Source: CAYNVQ01 sp964400735 (GTDB lineage Bacteria > Acidobacteriota > Aminicenantia > Aminicenantales > Aminicenantaceae). Taken from it: a DNA stretch of 64,000 nucleotides. Each line of letters begins with the position of its first letter. Positions within the stretch are counted from its first letter, which is position 1. Shown here piece by piece: positions 9,268 through 17,673 of this stretch. The notes under the pieces are model-generated. The model made no database searches and had not been told where the DNA came from. It saw only the letters and a list, made by a program, of their open reading frames with translations. The position numbers were made by a program, and so were the translations under genes. The stretch is taken from contig CAYNVQ010000001.1 in assembly GCA_964400735.1 (NCBI GenBank), forward strand, positions 868,001-932,000, in the 5' to 3' direction.

Positions 9268-10416
9268 TTATCGCTTGCGGAAGGCGATGACAATAAGGGG
9301 CGGGGTCATGATGGTTGTCAATAGAGACATTCCCAGCACCACGGTGTAGATCTCAGGGGTTATGGTATGGAGAGAAAGGCCGATCAAAGCCACGATGATC
9401 CCCACTTCTCCCCGGGGAATCATACAGACACCTATCTGAATTCTGGTCCGCCAATCCTCCCTCCAGGAGGCCAGGGCCGCACCGATCATCTTGCTCAAGG
9501 CCGCCACCGCCGATATGATCAGGACCAGCAAGAGCAACCGGGGTTCCAGAAAAGCCCGAGGATCGAGATGAGCACCCATCATCACGAAAAAAAAGGGCAG
9601 GAGAAATTCATTGACGTACTTGACTTTGTTCTCCAGGTCATACACTCCGGCCATCTCATCGATCACGATTCCGGCCATAAAGGAGCCGATGATCGCGGCC
9701 AGGCCGATCACATCGGCCAGTTCCGCCAATCCGAGGCAAAGAATGACAGAAAGGACAAACGGTCCTTCGGGGATATTGAGTTTTTCCACCCATTTGCGGG
9801 TTCTTTTAGCCACCTTGGGACCCCACCAGGTCAAGAATCCCACAAAGGCCAGCGATTCGACGACCAGGAGCGAAAATTCCAGAGTCTGGAATTCCTGGCG
9901 CGCCAAACCTTTGACCACAGCCAGGACAATCAAGGCCAGGATATCATCCAGGACGGCCGCACCCAAGACGATACAGGCCACCTTGTGCTTGATCAATCCC
10001 ATATCTTGGAGAACTTTTACCGAAATTCCTACACTGGTCGCCAGGATGGCGGTGGCGATGAACAGACTTTCTACAAAAGCATAGCCCATGGCGAAGACAG
10101 TCAAAAATCCGAGGATCAAGGGAAAAAGGATGCCCAATAACCCGACGAAAATGGCTGTCCGGCCCACGGCGAAAAGGTCCTTGACCCGGATCTCCAGTCC
10201 CACGTGAAACATCAGGAAAATGACACCGATCTCGGCAAAAGACATCAGGACATGATTTTCGGCGCTGATGATCCCCAGCACATAATTGCCCAGAAGAACC
10301 CCGGCCAGCAGTTCCCCAACGATAGCCGGCATACGCAGGCGTATGAACAGCTCCCCCAAAATCTTGGCCGAGGTAAAGATGATAAAAAAATAGAAAAGAA
10401 GGTTTCCTGCTTCCAT
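9268..10416 (-). CDS. CPA2-type cation:proton antiporter (KefB/NapA-like)
   Basis: The 382-residue protein is a membrane domain of the CPA2 Na+/H+ exchanger type. It begins with LGELFIRLRMPAIVGELLAGVLLGNY, contains AILATSVGISVKVLQDMG and the VLGAAVLDDILALIVL segment whose Asp-Asp pair is the ion-binding site of electrogenic CPA2 antiporters, and ends with SWREDWRTRIQIGVCMIPRGEVGIIVALIGL. It stops after about 12 membrane segments and has no C-terminal RCK/TrkA domain, so nucleotide gating like that of KefB is not expected. It is a single gene, and a role in pH or sodium homeostasis is the family expectation. Confidence 0.86.
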   Translation of the reverse strand: MEAGNLLFYFFIIFTSAKILGELFIRLRMPAIVGELLAGVLLGNYVLGIISAENHVLMSFAEIGVIFLMFHVGLEIRVKDLFAVGRTAIFVGLLGILFPLILGFLTVFAMGYAFVESLFIATAILATSVGISVKVLQDMGLIKHKVACIVLGAAVLDDILALIVLAVVKGLARQEFQTLEFSLLVVESLAFVGFLTWWGPKVAKRTRKWVEKLNIPEGPFVLSVILCLGLAELADVIGLAAIIGSFMAGIVIDEMAGVYDLENKVKYVNEFLLPFFFVMMGAHLDPRAFLEPRLLLLVLIISAVAALSKMIGAALASWREDWRTRIQIGVCMIPRGEVGIIVALIGLSLHTITPEIYTVVLGMSLLTTIMTPPLIVIAFRKR

Positions 10417-10443
10417 CGTCGACCTATAGCACCATTTACTGTC

Positions 10444-11250
10444 CTAGTGACTCTCCAACACCTTAATCTGGGACGGGAAAAAGACCATGATCTGGGGCTG
10501 TCCTTTATATTCCTCCAAAAAGCCGGCCGTTTCGACCGCGCTTCCTTGCCAGGATTCCCACTCAGGAAAAAAGTGAAGGTTTTTCTGAGGAATCAAGACA
10601 GAAAAATTTCTCGACTCCGGATAAAGAAAAAGGAAATTTCCTCTCCGCTTCGTTTGGGCACAGACGAACTTCACTCTCCCGAGCTTTCCGATGTGCTCCC
10701 GGATTTCCGAGGCCGGTATCAAGGGATAAGGTTTTTTTTGCCAGAATCCTTTTTCATTCTCCCGAGCTTGCTGTTGAACCTGAATGAACCTTTCCTTCAT
10801 CTCATAAGGAAAGGCCCAGAAGACCCGCGCAAATCCCTGCTTCAGGATGAACTCGTTGAAGAGTCCTTGTTCTGTCCAAACATAGGCAAGGAGCCTTCCG
10901 TACTTATCCTCCAGCTCCTGTTCATAGGTCAACTCCACGGTCTTCTGGTAGAGAAAATGAAAAACGAACCTCCTGGCCAGTTGGGCCTCCAACCGCTCCT
11001 TCTCCCGCGCTTCATCCATTTCAGGCGTATCTATACCGATCAGGCGAACCCGGCGTTCCAATCCACCGCTAAAACGCACTTTTATGGTATCCCCGTCATA
11101 AACGGCGACGACTTTAGCTATTCCCTCATAGGAAACGTCACTTTTCCCTATATCATCCAGCGCACCCGTAACCGACAAAGAAAAGAGTAACAAAAAAATG
11201 CAGAATATCATGCCTAGCGATAGAGAAGTTATCTGGTTTTTATGGCCCAT
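10444..11250 (-). CDS. Thermonuclease (SNase) family protein, exported
   Basis: Residues about 40-145 form a staphylococcal nuclease domain: AKVVAVYDGDTIKVRFSGG, RRVRLIGIDTPEMDE with the catalytic Arg, and EDKYGRLLAYVWTEQGLFNE with the second catalytic Arg, followed by GFARVFW. A hydrophobic N-terminal segment (SLGMIFCIFLLLFSLSVTG) is a likely signal peptide. About 110 residues follow the nuclease fold and contain a small beta-rich region (RVKFVCAQTKRRGNFLFLY), an OB-like extension seen in some secreted SNase proteins. The start is uncertain: ATGs at 11268 and 11250 both lack a clear ribosome binding site. Confidence 0.82.
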   Translation of the reverse strand: MGHKNQITSLSLGMIFCIFLLLFSLSVTGALDDIGKSDVSYEGIAKVVAVYDGDTIKVRFSGGLERRVRLIGIDTPEMDEAREKERLEAQLARRFVFHFLYQKTVELTYEQELEDKYGRLLAYVWTEQGLFNEFILKQGFARVFWAFPYEMKERFIQVQQQARENEKGFWQKKPYPLIPASEIREHIGKLGRVKFVCAQTKRRGNFLFLYPESRNFSVLIPQKNLHFFPEWESWQGSAVETAGFLEEYKGQPQIMVFFPSQIKVLESH

Positions 11251-11369
11251 GGTTGCGTGTTCGATCATGATAAATATATGAATAATGCCTATGCCGTCTT
11301 CGATTCCCTTAATGTCAGGCTAAAAGAGAAATAATAATTTTGTCCGAAAAAATCTCAATCGCTGGAAGA

Positions 11370-13199
11370 TCATTTCTTCCCTAAGATTTTCTTGACGGCC
11401 TGTTGTATATGCGGGGCGGAAATGCCGTATCTATCCAGCAGCTCCTGCGGCTCGCCGGAACGGGGTAAATCATCGACAGCCAGATGCACCAGCCTTGCGG
11501 TTCCACTGAGCAAAGAGGCGACAGCGTCGCCAAGACCCCCGTTTCGGAAATGATCCTCCACCACCACGGCCTTACTCCCGGCCTTTGTCACCTCGGACAC
11601 AATCTTTGGGTCTAAAGGCTGAACCGAATAGGCATCTATTACCCTGACCATTATTCCCTGTTTCTTGAGCGCCTCATAAGCTGCCAGCGCCTCATGAACC
11701 GTGATGCCCGCGGCAATCACGGCTGCCGCATCCTTCTGGCTTTTCTTCAGCACCTTGGAACCCCCGATGGGAAAGTATTCGTCTTTTTTGTAAAGAAGCG
11801 CTGTTCCCGGCCGCGTGGTCCTCAGATAGGCCATACCCTTGTATCGGGCCATGGCTTCGACACAGCCTTCGGCGGAATAGGCATCGCTGGGGTAGAGGAC
11901 GGCACAGCCCGGGATAGGACGGAAGATAGACAGGTCCTCCAATCCCATCTGGGAAGGTCCGTCCGCTCCGATGCTCACGCCCACATGGGAACCCACCAGC
12001 TTCAAGTTGGAGAAGGAGTAGGCGGCCATCCTTATCTGGTCGTGGGCCCGGCACAGAAAAGCCGCAAAGGTAGCCAGAAAGGGAATGTATCCCCTGGCGG
12101 CCATCCCTATTCCTATTCCTACCATATTCTGTTCGGCAATATACACTTGGTATGATCTTTTGGGGAAGGCTGTAAAAAAATCTTCGGCATAGGTCGAATT
12201 TTTCACGTCCCCATCCAGAACCACGACAGCTTCGTTGATCTTCCCCAATTTCAACAGGGCGTTTCCGTAGGCACGGCGGGTGGCCGTTTTTTTATCGTAG
12301 ATGTTTTTTTTGAAATGGAATCCCTTTTTTAGGCTGGTTTTTTTCAACAAGCCCGGTTTCTTCACATAACGTTTCGAATCGATCTCCGGCATCGGTCCCA
12401 GCTCGGCAAGAGCCTTGCCGAGCTCTTCCTGTTTTAGGGGTTTGCCGTGCCATCCATTTTTGTCTTCCAGAAAGGAGACCCCTTTCCCCTTTATCGTTTT
12501 GGCCAGAACGACTGTTGGCTTGGGGGACTGCCTAGCTTTTTGAAAAGCCAACAGTATCTGTTCGATGCTGTGTCCATCGATTCTCAGGACATTCCAGCCG
12601 AAAGCTTCGAACTTTCTTTTATAGGCTTCGAGGTCATGTCCATGCATGGTGGGATCGGATTGTCCCAAACGATTGACATCCACTATCGCACAAAGGTTGT
12701 CGAGGCCCTGCAGGGAAGCTTGATTGGCCGCTTCCCATACGGCTCCCTCGGCGCATTCTCCATCACCCATCATCACATATACGCGCCGCGGGCATTTCCC
12801 CAGCTTCTGGGCCATCGCCAACCCGACTCCCACCGAAAGGCCCTGGCCGAGCGACCCGGTCGCCCCTTTGACCCACCTCATCCTTGGGGTAGGATGGCCC
12901 TCCAGAGAGCTCGTTATCTTCCTCAGACTCATCAGGCTCTTTTGCGAAATAATACCGGCTTCTGCATAGGCCGCCCACAGGATGGGAGCCGCATGCCCTT
13001 TGGAGAGGACGAATTCATCATTGGACCAGTCGTACGGATCATGGATGTTATATCTCATCTCGTCGAAGAACAGACAGGCCATGAGCTCGGCTATCGAGGA
13101 GCAGGTTGTGGGGTGGCCCGACCCTGCTTTGGTCGTCATTTTGAAAGAATGGATCCTTAATCTTTGCGCGATTTTGCCTAAGACCTCATTTTTATCCAT
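11370..13199 (-). CDS. tkt: Transketolase, full-length
   Basis: The 609 residues cover all transketolase domains. The N-terminal TPP domain has KAGSGHPTTCSS, LSKGHAAPILWAAYAE and MMGDGECAEGAVWEAANQA with the Mg/diphosphate-binding GDG...N. The pyrimidine domain has AEQNMVGIGIGMAARG with the catalytic Glu, and the C-terminal domain closes the frame. The shorter length and RAHDQIRMAAYS motif resemble the animal/archaeal-type transketolases rather than the 660-residue E. coli type. It moves two-carbon ketol units in the pentose phosphate pathway. A TTGTTG-17-TAATAT promoter lies about 50 bases upstream and AGGAGG precedes the ATG. Confidence 0.92.
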   Translation of the reverse strand: MDKNEVLGKIAQRLRIHSFKMTTKAGSGHPTTCSSIAELMACLFFDEMRYNIHDPYDWSNDEFVLSKGHAAPILWAAYAEAGIISQKSLMSLRKITSSLEGHPTPRMRWVKGATGSLGQGLSVGVGLAMAQKLGKCPRRVYVMMGDGECAEGAVWEAANQASLQGLDNLCAIVDVNRLGQSDPTMHGHDLEAYKRKFEAFGWNVLRIDGHSIEQILLAFQKARQSPKPTVVLAKTIKGKGVSFLEDKNGWHGKPLKQEELGKALAELGPMPEIDSKRYVKKPGLLKKTSLKKGFHFKKNIYDKKTATRRAYGNALLKLGKINEAVVVLDGDVKNSTYAEDFFTAFPKRSYQVYIAEQNMVGIGIGMAARGYIPFLATFAAFLCRAHDQIRMAAYSFSNLKLVGSHVGVSIGADGPSQMGLEDLSIFRPIPGCAVLYPSDAYSAEGCVEAMARYKGMAYLRTTRPGTALLYKKDEYFPIGGSKVLKKSQKDAAAVIAAGITVHEALAAYEALKKQGIMVRVIDAYSVQPLDPKIVSEVTKAGSKAVVVEDHFRNGGLGDAVASLLSGTARLVHLAVDDLPRSGEPQELLDRYGISAPHIQQAVKKILGKK

Positions 13200-13249
13200 G
13201 GGGAAAGAACCTCCTGTTTATTTTTTGGCATGGGCATTTCTGTGGCATT

Positions 13250-13278
13250 ATATTATCTTCCTCTCGCTAGCTCAACAA
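13250..13278 (-). promoter_or_regulatory. Sigma-70-type promoter of transketolase
   Basis: On the minus strand TTGTTG (13273-13278) is separated by 17 bases from TAATAT (13250-13255). Transcription would start near 13243, leaving a leader of about 44 bases with an AGGAGG ribosome binding site ahead of the ATG at 13199. Confidence 0.45.
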
Positions 13279-13481
13279 TTTTAGCCTGAATTATTAGTCT
13301 GGATTATTAATAAATAATGCCACTTCCCCGTTCTTACAGAGCCGAACCAGGAATACATCCTGATTTGGCCGCACATAAAAACAAAAAAAATATTGTCTTG
13401 CTTTATATCTTAAAGAGGAAGGCCGTTTCCGTCGAGTAGATCGGTCTTGATTCCTCGACAACCCACTCAAGGAAATTCTTC

Positions 13482-14408
13482 CTAAACCAGTGATTTTTCG
13501 TACCAGAAATCTCTTCGTTTCGTTTTAAATCCGAAAGATTTGTAAAGTCCGACGGCAGGAACATTCTCTTGATCGACGGTCAGCTCGACACCCTTGGCTC
13601 CCTTTCTTCTCAGATTTTCCAGTCCGGCCCAAAGAAGCTTTTTCCCCCAATCCTTTCCCTGAAACTCGGGGTCGATTCCGTACATATGTATCCGCCATTT
13701 AGCCTTCATCCCGATTCTCTCTTCCTCAAATAGCGCATAAGGCCATAAATAGCCCACGATCTTTGCTTCATCCTGAATAAACAGGATATCTTGCCACCGA
13801 CTGCCAGTCACCCTAAGAAAATACCGGATCTCCTCCGGAGAGTTGGGAGAAAATCCCCAGCTCCCCGTAAAAATTCGGTTTTGAGTTGTGGTCAGGAGCG
13901 CTACATCTCCGGCCCTGAAGTGATCGACATTGATTCTATCGCACGTATTCTTCAGGGGCTGCCTGAGGTCGATTTCCATCTCCAAAAAACACCGAACCTG
14001 GGAAAACCCGAGTCCCAAGAAAAAATTTCTGCTGAATTCATCTTCCTCCTGGACACACATGTGCGCCACTTTGGCGCCTAACTGACGGCCTCTCTCGATG
14101 GCATATCTCACCAATTCTCTCCCTACCCTTTTACGGTGGAAGGCCGGATGAACGAACCAGTCGATGATCGCTCTGGAGAGGCGGAGTTCGAATGTGACAT
14201 CTGCAATCCCCACCATTCTCCGGTTCGACTCGGCAACGAAAAGGTCTTTTTCCAGGGAATAACGGGGGCGGCTCAGGTTATGCTTCACGATGGGTGAACC
14301 TCCCTGCCAGACATCGCCCTTCATGTGATAGACGTAACGGAAGAATCTCTGAAACTTTCCCCAGTCCTTGGATGTCAAGTTGGATACAGAAAGCGATCCT
14401 GTAAACAT
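13482..14408 (-). CDS. Tandem GNAT acetyltransferase, MshD-like architecture
   Basis: The 308 residues hold two GNAT folds. The first (about 55-150) has FVAESNRRMVGIADVTFEL, FVHPAFHRKRVGRELVRYAIE and ARNFFLGLGF-like RNFFLGLGFSQV; the second (about 160-305) has LFIQDEAKIVGYLWPY, MYGIDPEFQGKDWGKKLLWAGL and DQENVPAVGLYKSFGFKTKRRDFWY. Two GNAT domains in about 310 residues is the architecture of mycothiol synthase MshD. Nearby genes encode a PIG-L deacetylase and an MshA-like glycosyltransferase, which makes a thiol pathway worth considering, but tandem GNATs also acetylate other substrates. AAGGAA sits next to the ATG. Confidence 0.72.
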   Translation of the reverse strand: MFTGSLSVSNLTSKDWGKFQRFFRYVYHMKGDVWQGGSPIVKHNLSRPRYSLEKDLFVAESNRRMVGIADVTFELRLSRAIIDWFVHPAFHRKRVGRELVRYAIERGRQLGAKVAHMCVQEEDEFSRNFFLGLGFSQVRCFLEMEIDLRQPLKNTCDRINVDHFRAGDVALLTTTQNRIFTGSWGFSPNSPEEIRYFLRVTGSRWQDILFIQDEAKIVGYLWPYALFEEERIGMKAKWRIHMYGIDPEFQGKDWGKKLLWAGLENLRRKGAKGVELTVDQENVPAVGLYKSFGFKTKRRDFWYEKSLV

Positions 14409-14577
14409 TTCCTTCTTTTCAGGGAGCAGAGGAAATTTTAACAGAGAATATGCTATTATACAATTTTCAAAAAAATTTGCCTGATCCGCATTCCCAGGAC
14501 AGCTTTAGGACTGTCAGATGGAACAAGGAGGTCGAATCCTAAGGAGATCAGGCTCGCATCAACGGGCAGGAGAGCCT

Positions 14578-15282
14578 ATGAAAGAAAAAAACGCCAACAT
14601 TCTGGTCATTGCTCCTCATCCGGACGACGCCGAATTCGGAGCAGCGGGAACAGTAGCCAAGCTGGTCAAGGAGGGGAAATCCGTTGTGTATGTCGTCTGC
14701 ACCAACGGAGACAAAGGGACAGAGGACATCGAGACGCAACCCGAGGAACTGGCTCGAATTAGGGAAAAGGAGCAAATGGAGGCGGCAAAGGTCCTGGGTG
14801 TGAGAGAAGTGATATTTCTCCGTTATTCCGATCAGGCTCTTGAGGATACACCAGAATTTCGTAAAGAAATCGTGAGATATATCAGGCTGTATAAACCGGA
14901 GATCGTCATCACGGCCGATCCTTACCGCCGTTATGTATGGCATAGAGACCACCGGATCACAGGGAGGGTCGTTTTGGATGCAGTCTTCCCCTTTGCCCGG
15001 GATGTGTGGGCCTATCCGGATCTCATAAAAAAAGGTCTCCGGCCTCACAAAGTCAAAGAAGTCTGGCTCTGGGCCCCGGAAGATACGGATATTAACTATC
15101 GTTCGGATATCACTGGGACTTTTGATCTGAAGGTCAAAGCGCTAAAATGCCATAAAAGCCAAATAGAAGGGCCCTTCAAGGCAGAGATGGAGAAATGGCT
15201 TTGCCAACGGGCAAGAGATATGGCTAACGGGGAGAAATTCAAACTTGCTGAGGGTTTTCACCGAGCCGAAATATGGTTTTAG
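14578..15282 (+). CDS. PIG-L/LmbE family deacetylase (MshB/BshB-like)
   Basis: The 234-residue protein opens with ILVIAPHPDDAEFGAAGTVA, whose HPDD is the zinc site of PIG-L/LmbE deacetylases, and continues with YVVCTNGDKGTEDIE and VWHRDHRITGRVVLDAVFPFA, which supplies the third zinc histidine. Family members remove N-acetyl groups from GlcNAc-linked substrates, including GlcNAc-inositol (MshB) and GlcNAc-malate (BshB). The ATG at 14578 has AGGAGAG at about 5 bases; upstream in-frame starts add residues without homology. Its 3' end overlaps the convergent glycosyltransferase gene by 44 bases. Confidence 0.88.
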   Translation: MKEKNANILVIAPHPDDAEFGAAGTVAKLVKEGKSVVYVVCTNGDKGTEDIETQPEELARIREKEQMEAAKVLGVREVIFLRYSDQALEDTPEFRKEIVRYIRLYKPEIVITADPYRRYVWHRDHRITGRVVLDAVFPFARDVWAYPDLIKKGLRPHKVKEVWLWAPEDTDINYRSDITGTFDLKVKALKCHKSQIEGPFKAEMEKWLCQRARDMANGEKFKLAEGFHRAEIWF

Positions 15283-16522
15283 AATGAAGGTTCTCTTCTC
15301 GAAGCCTCTTGAATATCTTAAAGGTCTCCTCAGCTGTTTTATCCCAGGAAAAACGCCGGATCACATCCTCCCTAATCGCTTCAGGACTCCACAATCGGCC
15401 TCTTCTGGCGCAAAATTTTTCAATACTCCGAGAAAGAGAATCCGGATCGTATGCTAAAAAGGAAAATCCATTTTTCCCTTCCCGCAGAATGGCTTTCAAT
15501 TGACCGATCCTTGAGACGATGACCGGGGTCCCGCAGGCCAGAGCCTCGACCGCCACCAAGCCAAAGGATTCATATAAAGAAGGCACAACGAGAGCATCGG
15601 CCGCGGAGTAGTATTTCTTGAGCTGAAGATGATCCACTGATCCCAGAAAAATCATTTTTTTCCGGAGCCCGTTCTTCTCGCACAGTCTCTTTATGCGCAC
15701 AACTTCTTGGTTTACGGACAACTCCTCCTCATTATTCCCGCCACCTATGACAACCACCCGCATCATACCGAAAAGTAAAGGATTCTCTTCTTTCAGAAAG
15801 CCAAAGGCCTTCACCAAATTTACGAGACCTTTGATCGGTTCGATTCGCCCTACATACAGAAGGACGAAGTCGTTCTCTTTTTTTCTTATCTTCCGCAAGA
15901 TAGTCGAACTCTTGAACGGATAAAAATGCCGGAGATTGACTCCCGGATAGACCACCTTCACTTTAGATGAATGGATACCATACCGTTCGATCAGATTCCC
16001 CTTTTCTTCGAAAGAAGGAGATATGATGGAATCCGAGCGGTGGGCCAAATGCTGTTCTGAACTGGCACGGCATCGATGCTCCCTTTGTCCCAGCACCCGC
16101 CTCTTCATGAATCCCAGCGTGTGATAGGTATGGACCAACGGAACTTCCAGTTCGTTTTTGATGGCGATCCCAACCAATCCGGAAAGCCAGTAGTGGGAAT
16201 GGATAATGTCATATCTTTGTTCTTTGCGATGGATAAAATCGACCATATTTTCTGAAAACTCAGGGATATATTCATAGAGATTCGTCCGGTCGATGGATTT
16301 ATTCGGTCCTGCCCTCAATTGGATGACCCGTATTTGAGGAGAAACATCTTTGGCCTCCACACAGATGGGGGTTTGGGCCCGAGTGTAAATATCCACACTC
16401 ACATGGGGATTTGCCACCATAGCCGAGGTCAGCTCTTTGAGATAGACGCTCATCCCCCCGTTCCCATTTCCTCCAAGAGAAGAATATGGGCAGCTATGAA
16501 GGCTGATCAGGCATATTTTCAC
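15239..16522 (-). CDS. GT4 glycosyltransferase, MshA-like
   Basis: The 427 residues form a two-domain GT-B enzyme. The N-terminal half has NGNGGMSVYLKELTSAM and YDIIHSHYWLSGLVGIAIK, close to the HSHYWLSG motif of MshA; then VYPGVNLRHFYPF, LLYVGRIEPIKGLVNLV and the C-terminal PSLYESFGLVAVEALACGTPVIV with the E-x7-E nucleotide-sugar site. MshA makes GlcNAc-inositol phosphate in mycothiol synthesis; sucrose-phosphate synthases share some motifs, so the acceptor cannot be fixed. The start is GTG at 16522, overlapping the stop of the CelD-type gene by four bases (GTGA), which indicates coupled translation. Confidence 0.85.
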   Translation of the reverse strand: MKICLISLHSCPYSSLGGNGNGGMSVYLKELTSAMVANPHVSVDIYTRAQTPICVEAKDVSPQIRVIQLRAGPNKSIDRTNLYEYIPEFSENMVDFIHRKEQRYDIIHSHYWLSGLVGIAIKNELEVPLVHTYHTLGFMKRRVLGQREHRCRASSEQHLAHRSDSIISPSFEEKGNLIERYGIHSSKVKVVYPGVNLRHFYPFKSSTILRKIRKKENDFVLLYVGRIEPIKGLVNLVKAFGFLKEENPLLFGMMRVVVIGGGNNEEELSVNQEVVRIKRLCEKNGLRKKMIFLGSVDHLQLKKYYSAADALVVPSLYESFGLVAVEALACGTPVIVSRIGQLKAILREGKNGFSFLAYDPDSLSRSIEKFCARRGRLWSPEAIREDVIRRFSWDKTAEETFKIFKRLREENLHSKTIFRLGENPQQV

Positions 16523-17550
16523 AATTTGCTCTCTTTTCGGCTCAGAGTTAACGTGATTATTTTGTTGTCGTTCGCTCCAAAAAAATATTTATATTTTTCT
16601 CTTCCTCTTAGGAAATCGGCTTTTTCCCTTCCCTCTTCGATAGCCTGCTTTATTGAATGACTGAAGAGATAAAAACCGGGACTGAGGGAGGAAAAGTCCC
16701 GGTCATAGGCTACATTATACAGAAAAAGGGTATCATCGTATAGAAAATCGACCAGAGCGCCGATGAGCATGCCTTCGATAGTGAGAAGATAGAGCTCTGT
16801 CCATTCCTCTAAAGAAAAAAGAGAAAGCAACTTCTGAAAAAATTCTGGCACTCCTTCTTTCTGCCAGAATTCTTGTTTTGCCGGCTCGCTTTTTCGGTGA
16901 AGGGAGATGAATCTTTGGATAGCCATGTTGATTTCAGCAGGCTCCATGACTCTTTCGATATGAACCGGGCCTCGGGATTCGAGCTTTCGAATCTTTCGAC
17001 GAAGCTCATGACGATTTTTTCTTTCCAGATTATGGAGATATTTGGCAAAGGTATCCGGAAGAGAAACGGCAGGGGCTACCTCGGTCTCCTCTATCCTGCA
17101 GATAAAGCCTCGGGTTGATGCCAGCCGGGCAAACTCCGACGTTGTAGGTGAAGAGGCAGGGATGTTTATAAACTCCATTCTGGAAAAATCCGAAGCTCTT
17201 TTATGCAGCCAATCCAAGAGGGTTAAATAAAATCGCTCCTGGTATTTTTTAAGGGAAATAAAATCGCAAAAATCGGTCACTTCATGGTTGGCTATAAAAG
17301 AAAGACCTCCATCTTCGCTCATCAGGGGTGCAAGACCGGCCATGTTATTCAGCTCGTCCCGAACGAGAAGGATCTCCAGGTCCTTGCCCTTACCAAAAGA
17401 CATCCACCAGGCATCGAACCATTGATGGGTGAGGAAAGGGCAGTTCTGTCGGGAATGAGTCAAAAACCGGTTCCATTCCTCCCTGAGCCGGCTAAATTCT
17501 GCATAATCAGCGACTCGTTCAACCTTTAAAAGGGGGGATAGAATACTCAT
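16519..17550 (-). CDS. CelD/BcsL-type GNAT (FemAB-like) transferase
   Basis: This 343-residue protein matches the CelD/BcsL acetyltransferase-like group: an N-terminal segment with REEWNRFLTHSRQNCPFLTHQWFDAWW, a middle region (YLHNLERKNRHELRRKIRKL), and a C-terminal GNAT half with LYLLTIEGMLIGALVDFLYDDTLFLYNVAYDRDFSSLSPGFYLF and DFLRGREKYKYFFGA. Related proteins occur in exopolysaccharide and surface-glycan loci; the fold is shared with FemX aminoacyl-tRNA-dependent transferases. It is the first gene of a coupled pair with the MshA-like glycosyltransferase, so both probably act on the same glycoconjugate or thiol precursor. Confidence 0.78.
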   Translation of the reverse strand: MSILSPLLKVERVADYAEFSRLREEWNRFLTHSRQNCPFLTHQWFDAWWMSFGKGKDLEILLVRDELNNMAGLAPLMSEDGGLSFIANHEVTDFCDFISLKKYQERFYLTLLDWLHKRASDFSRMEFINIPASSPTTSEFARLASTRGFICRIEETEVAPAVSLPDTFAKYLHNLERKNRHELRRKIRKLESRGPVHIERVMEPAEINMAIQRFISLHRKSEPAKQEFWQKEGVPEFFQKLLSLFSLEEWTELYLLTIEGMLIGALVDFLYDDTLFLYNVAYDRDFSSLSPGFYLFSHSIKQAIEEGREKADFLRGREKYKYFFGANDNKIITLTLSRKESKL

Positions 17551-17673
17551 TCATCTATTTTCCTTTACCTGTCGGTATAAAAAATCCGGCTCAAAATCAA
17601 ACATGAATGGCGATGGTTTCAACGAGCACTGGTAATAGTGACATCAGTTGTTCCTAGAGCATCCCGTCCAAGA

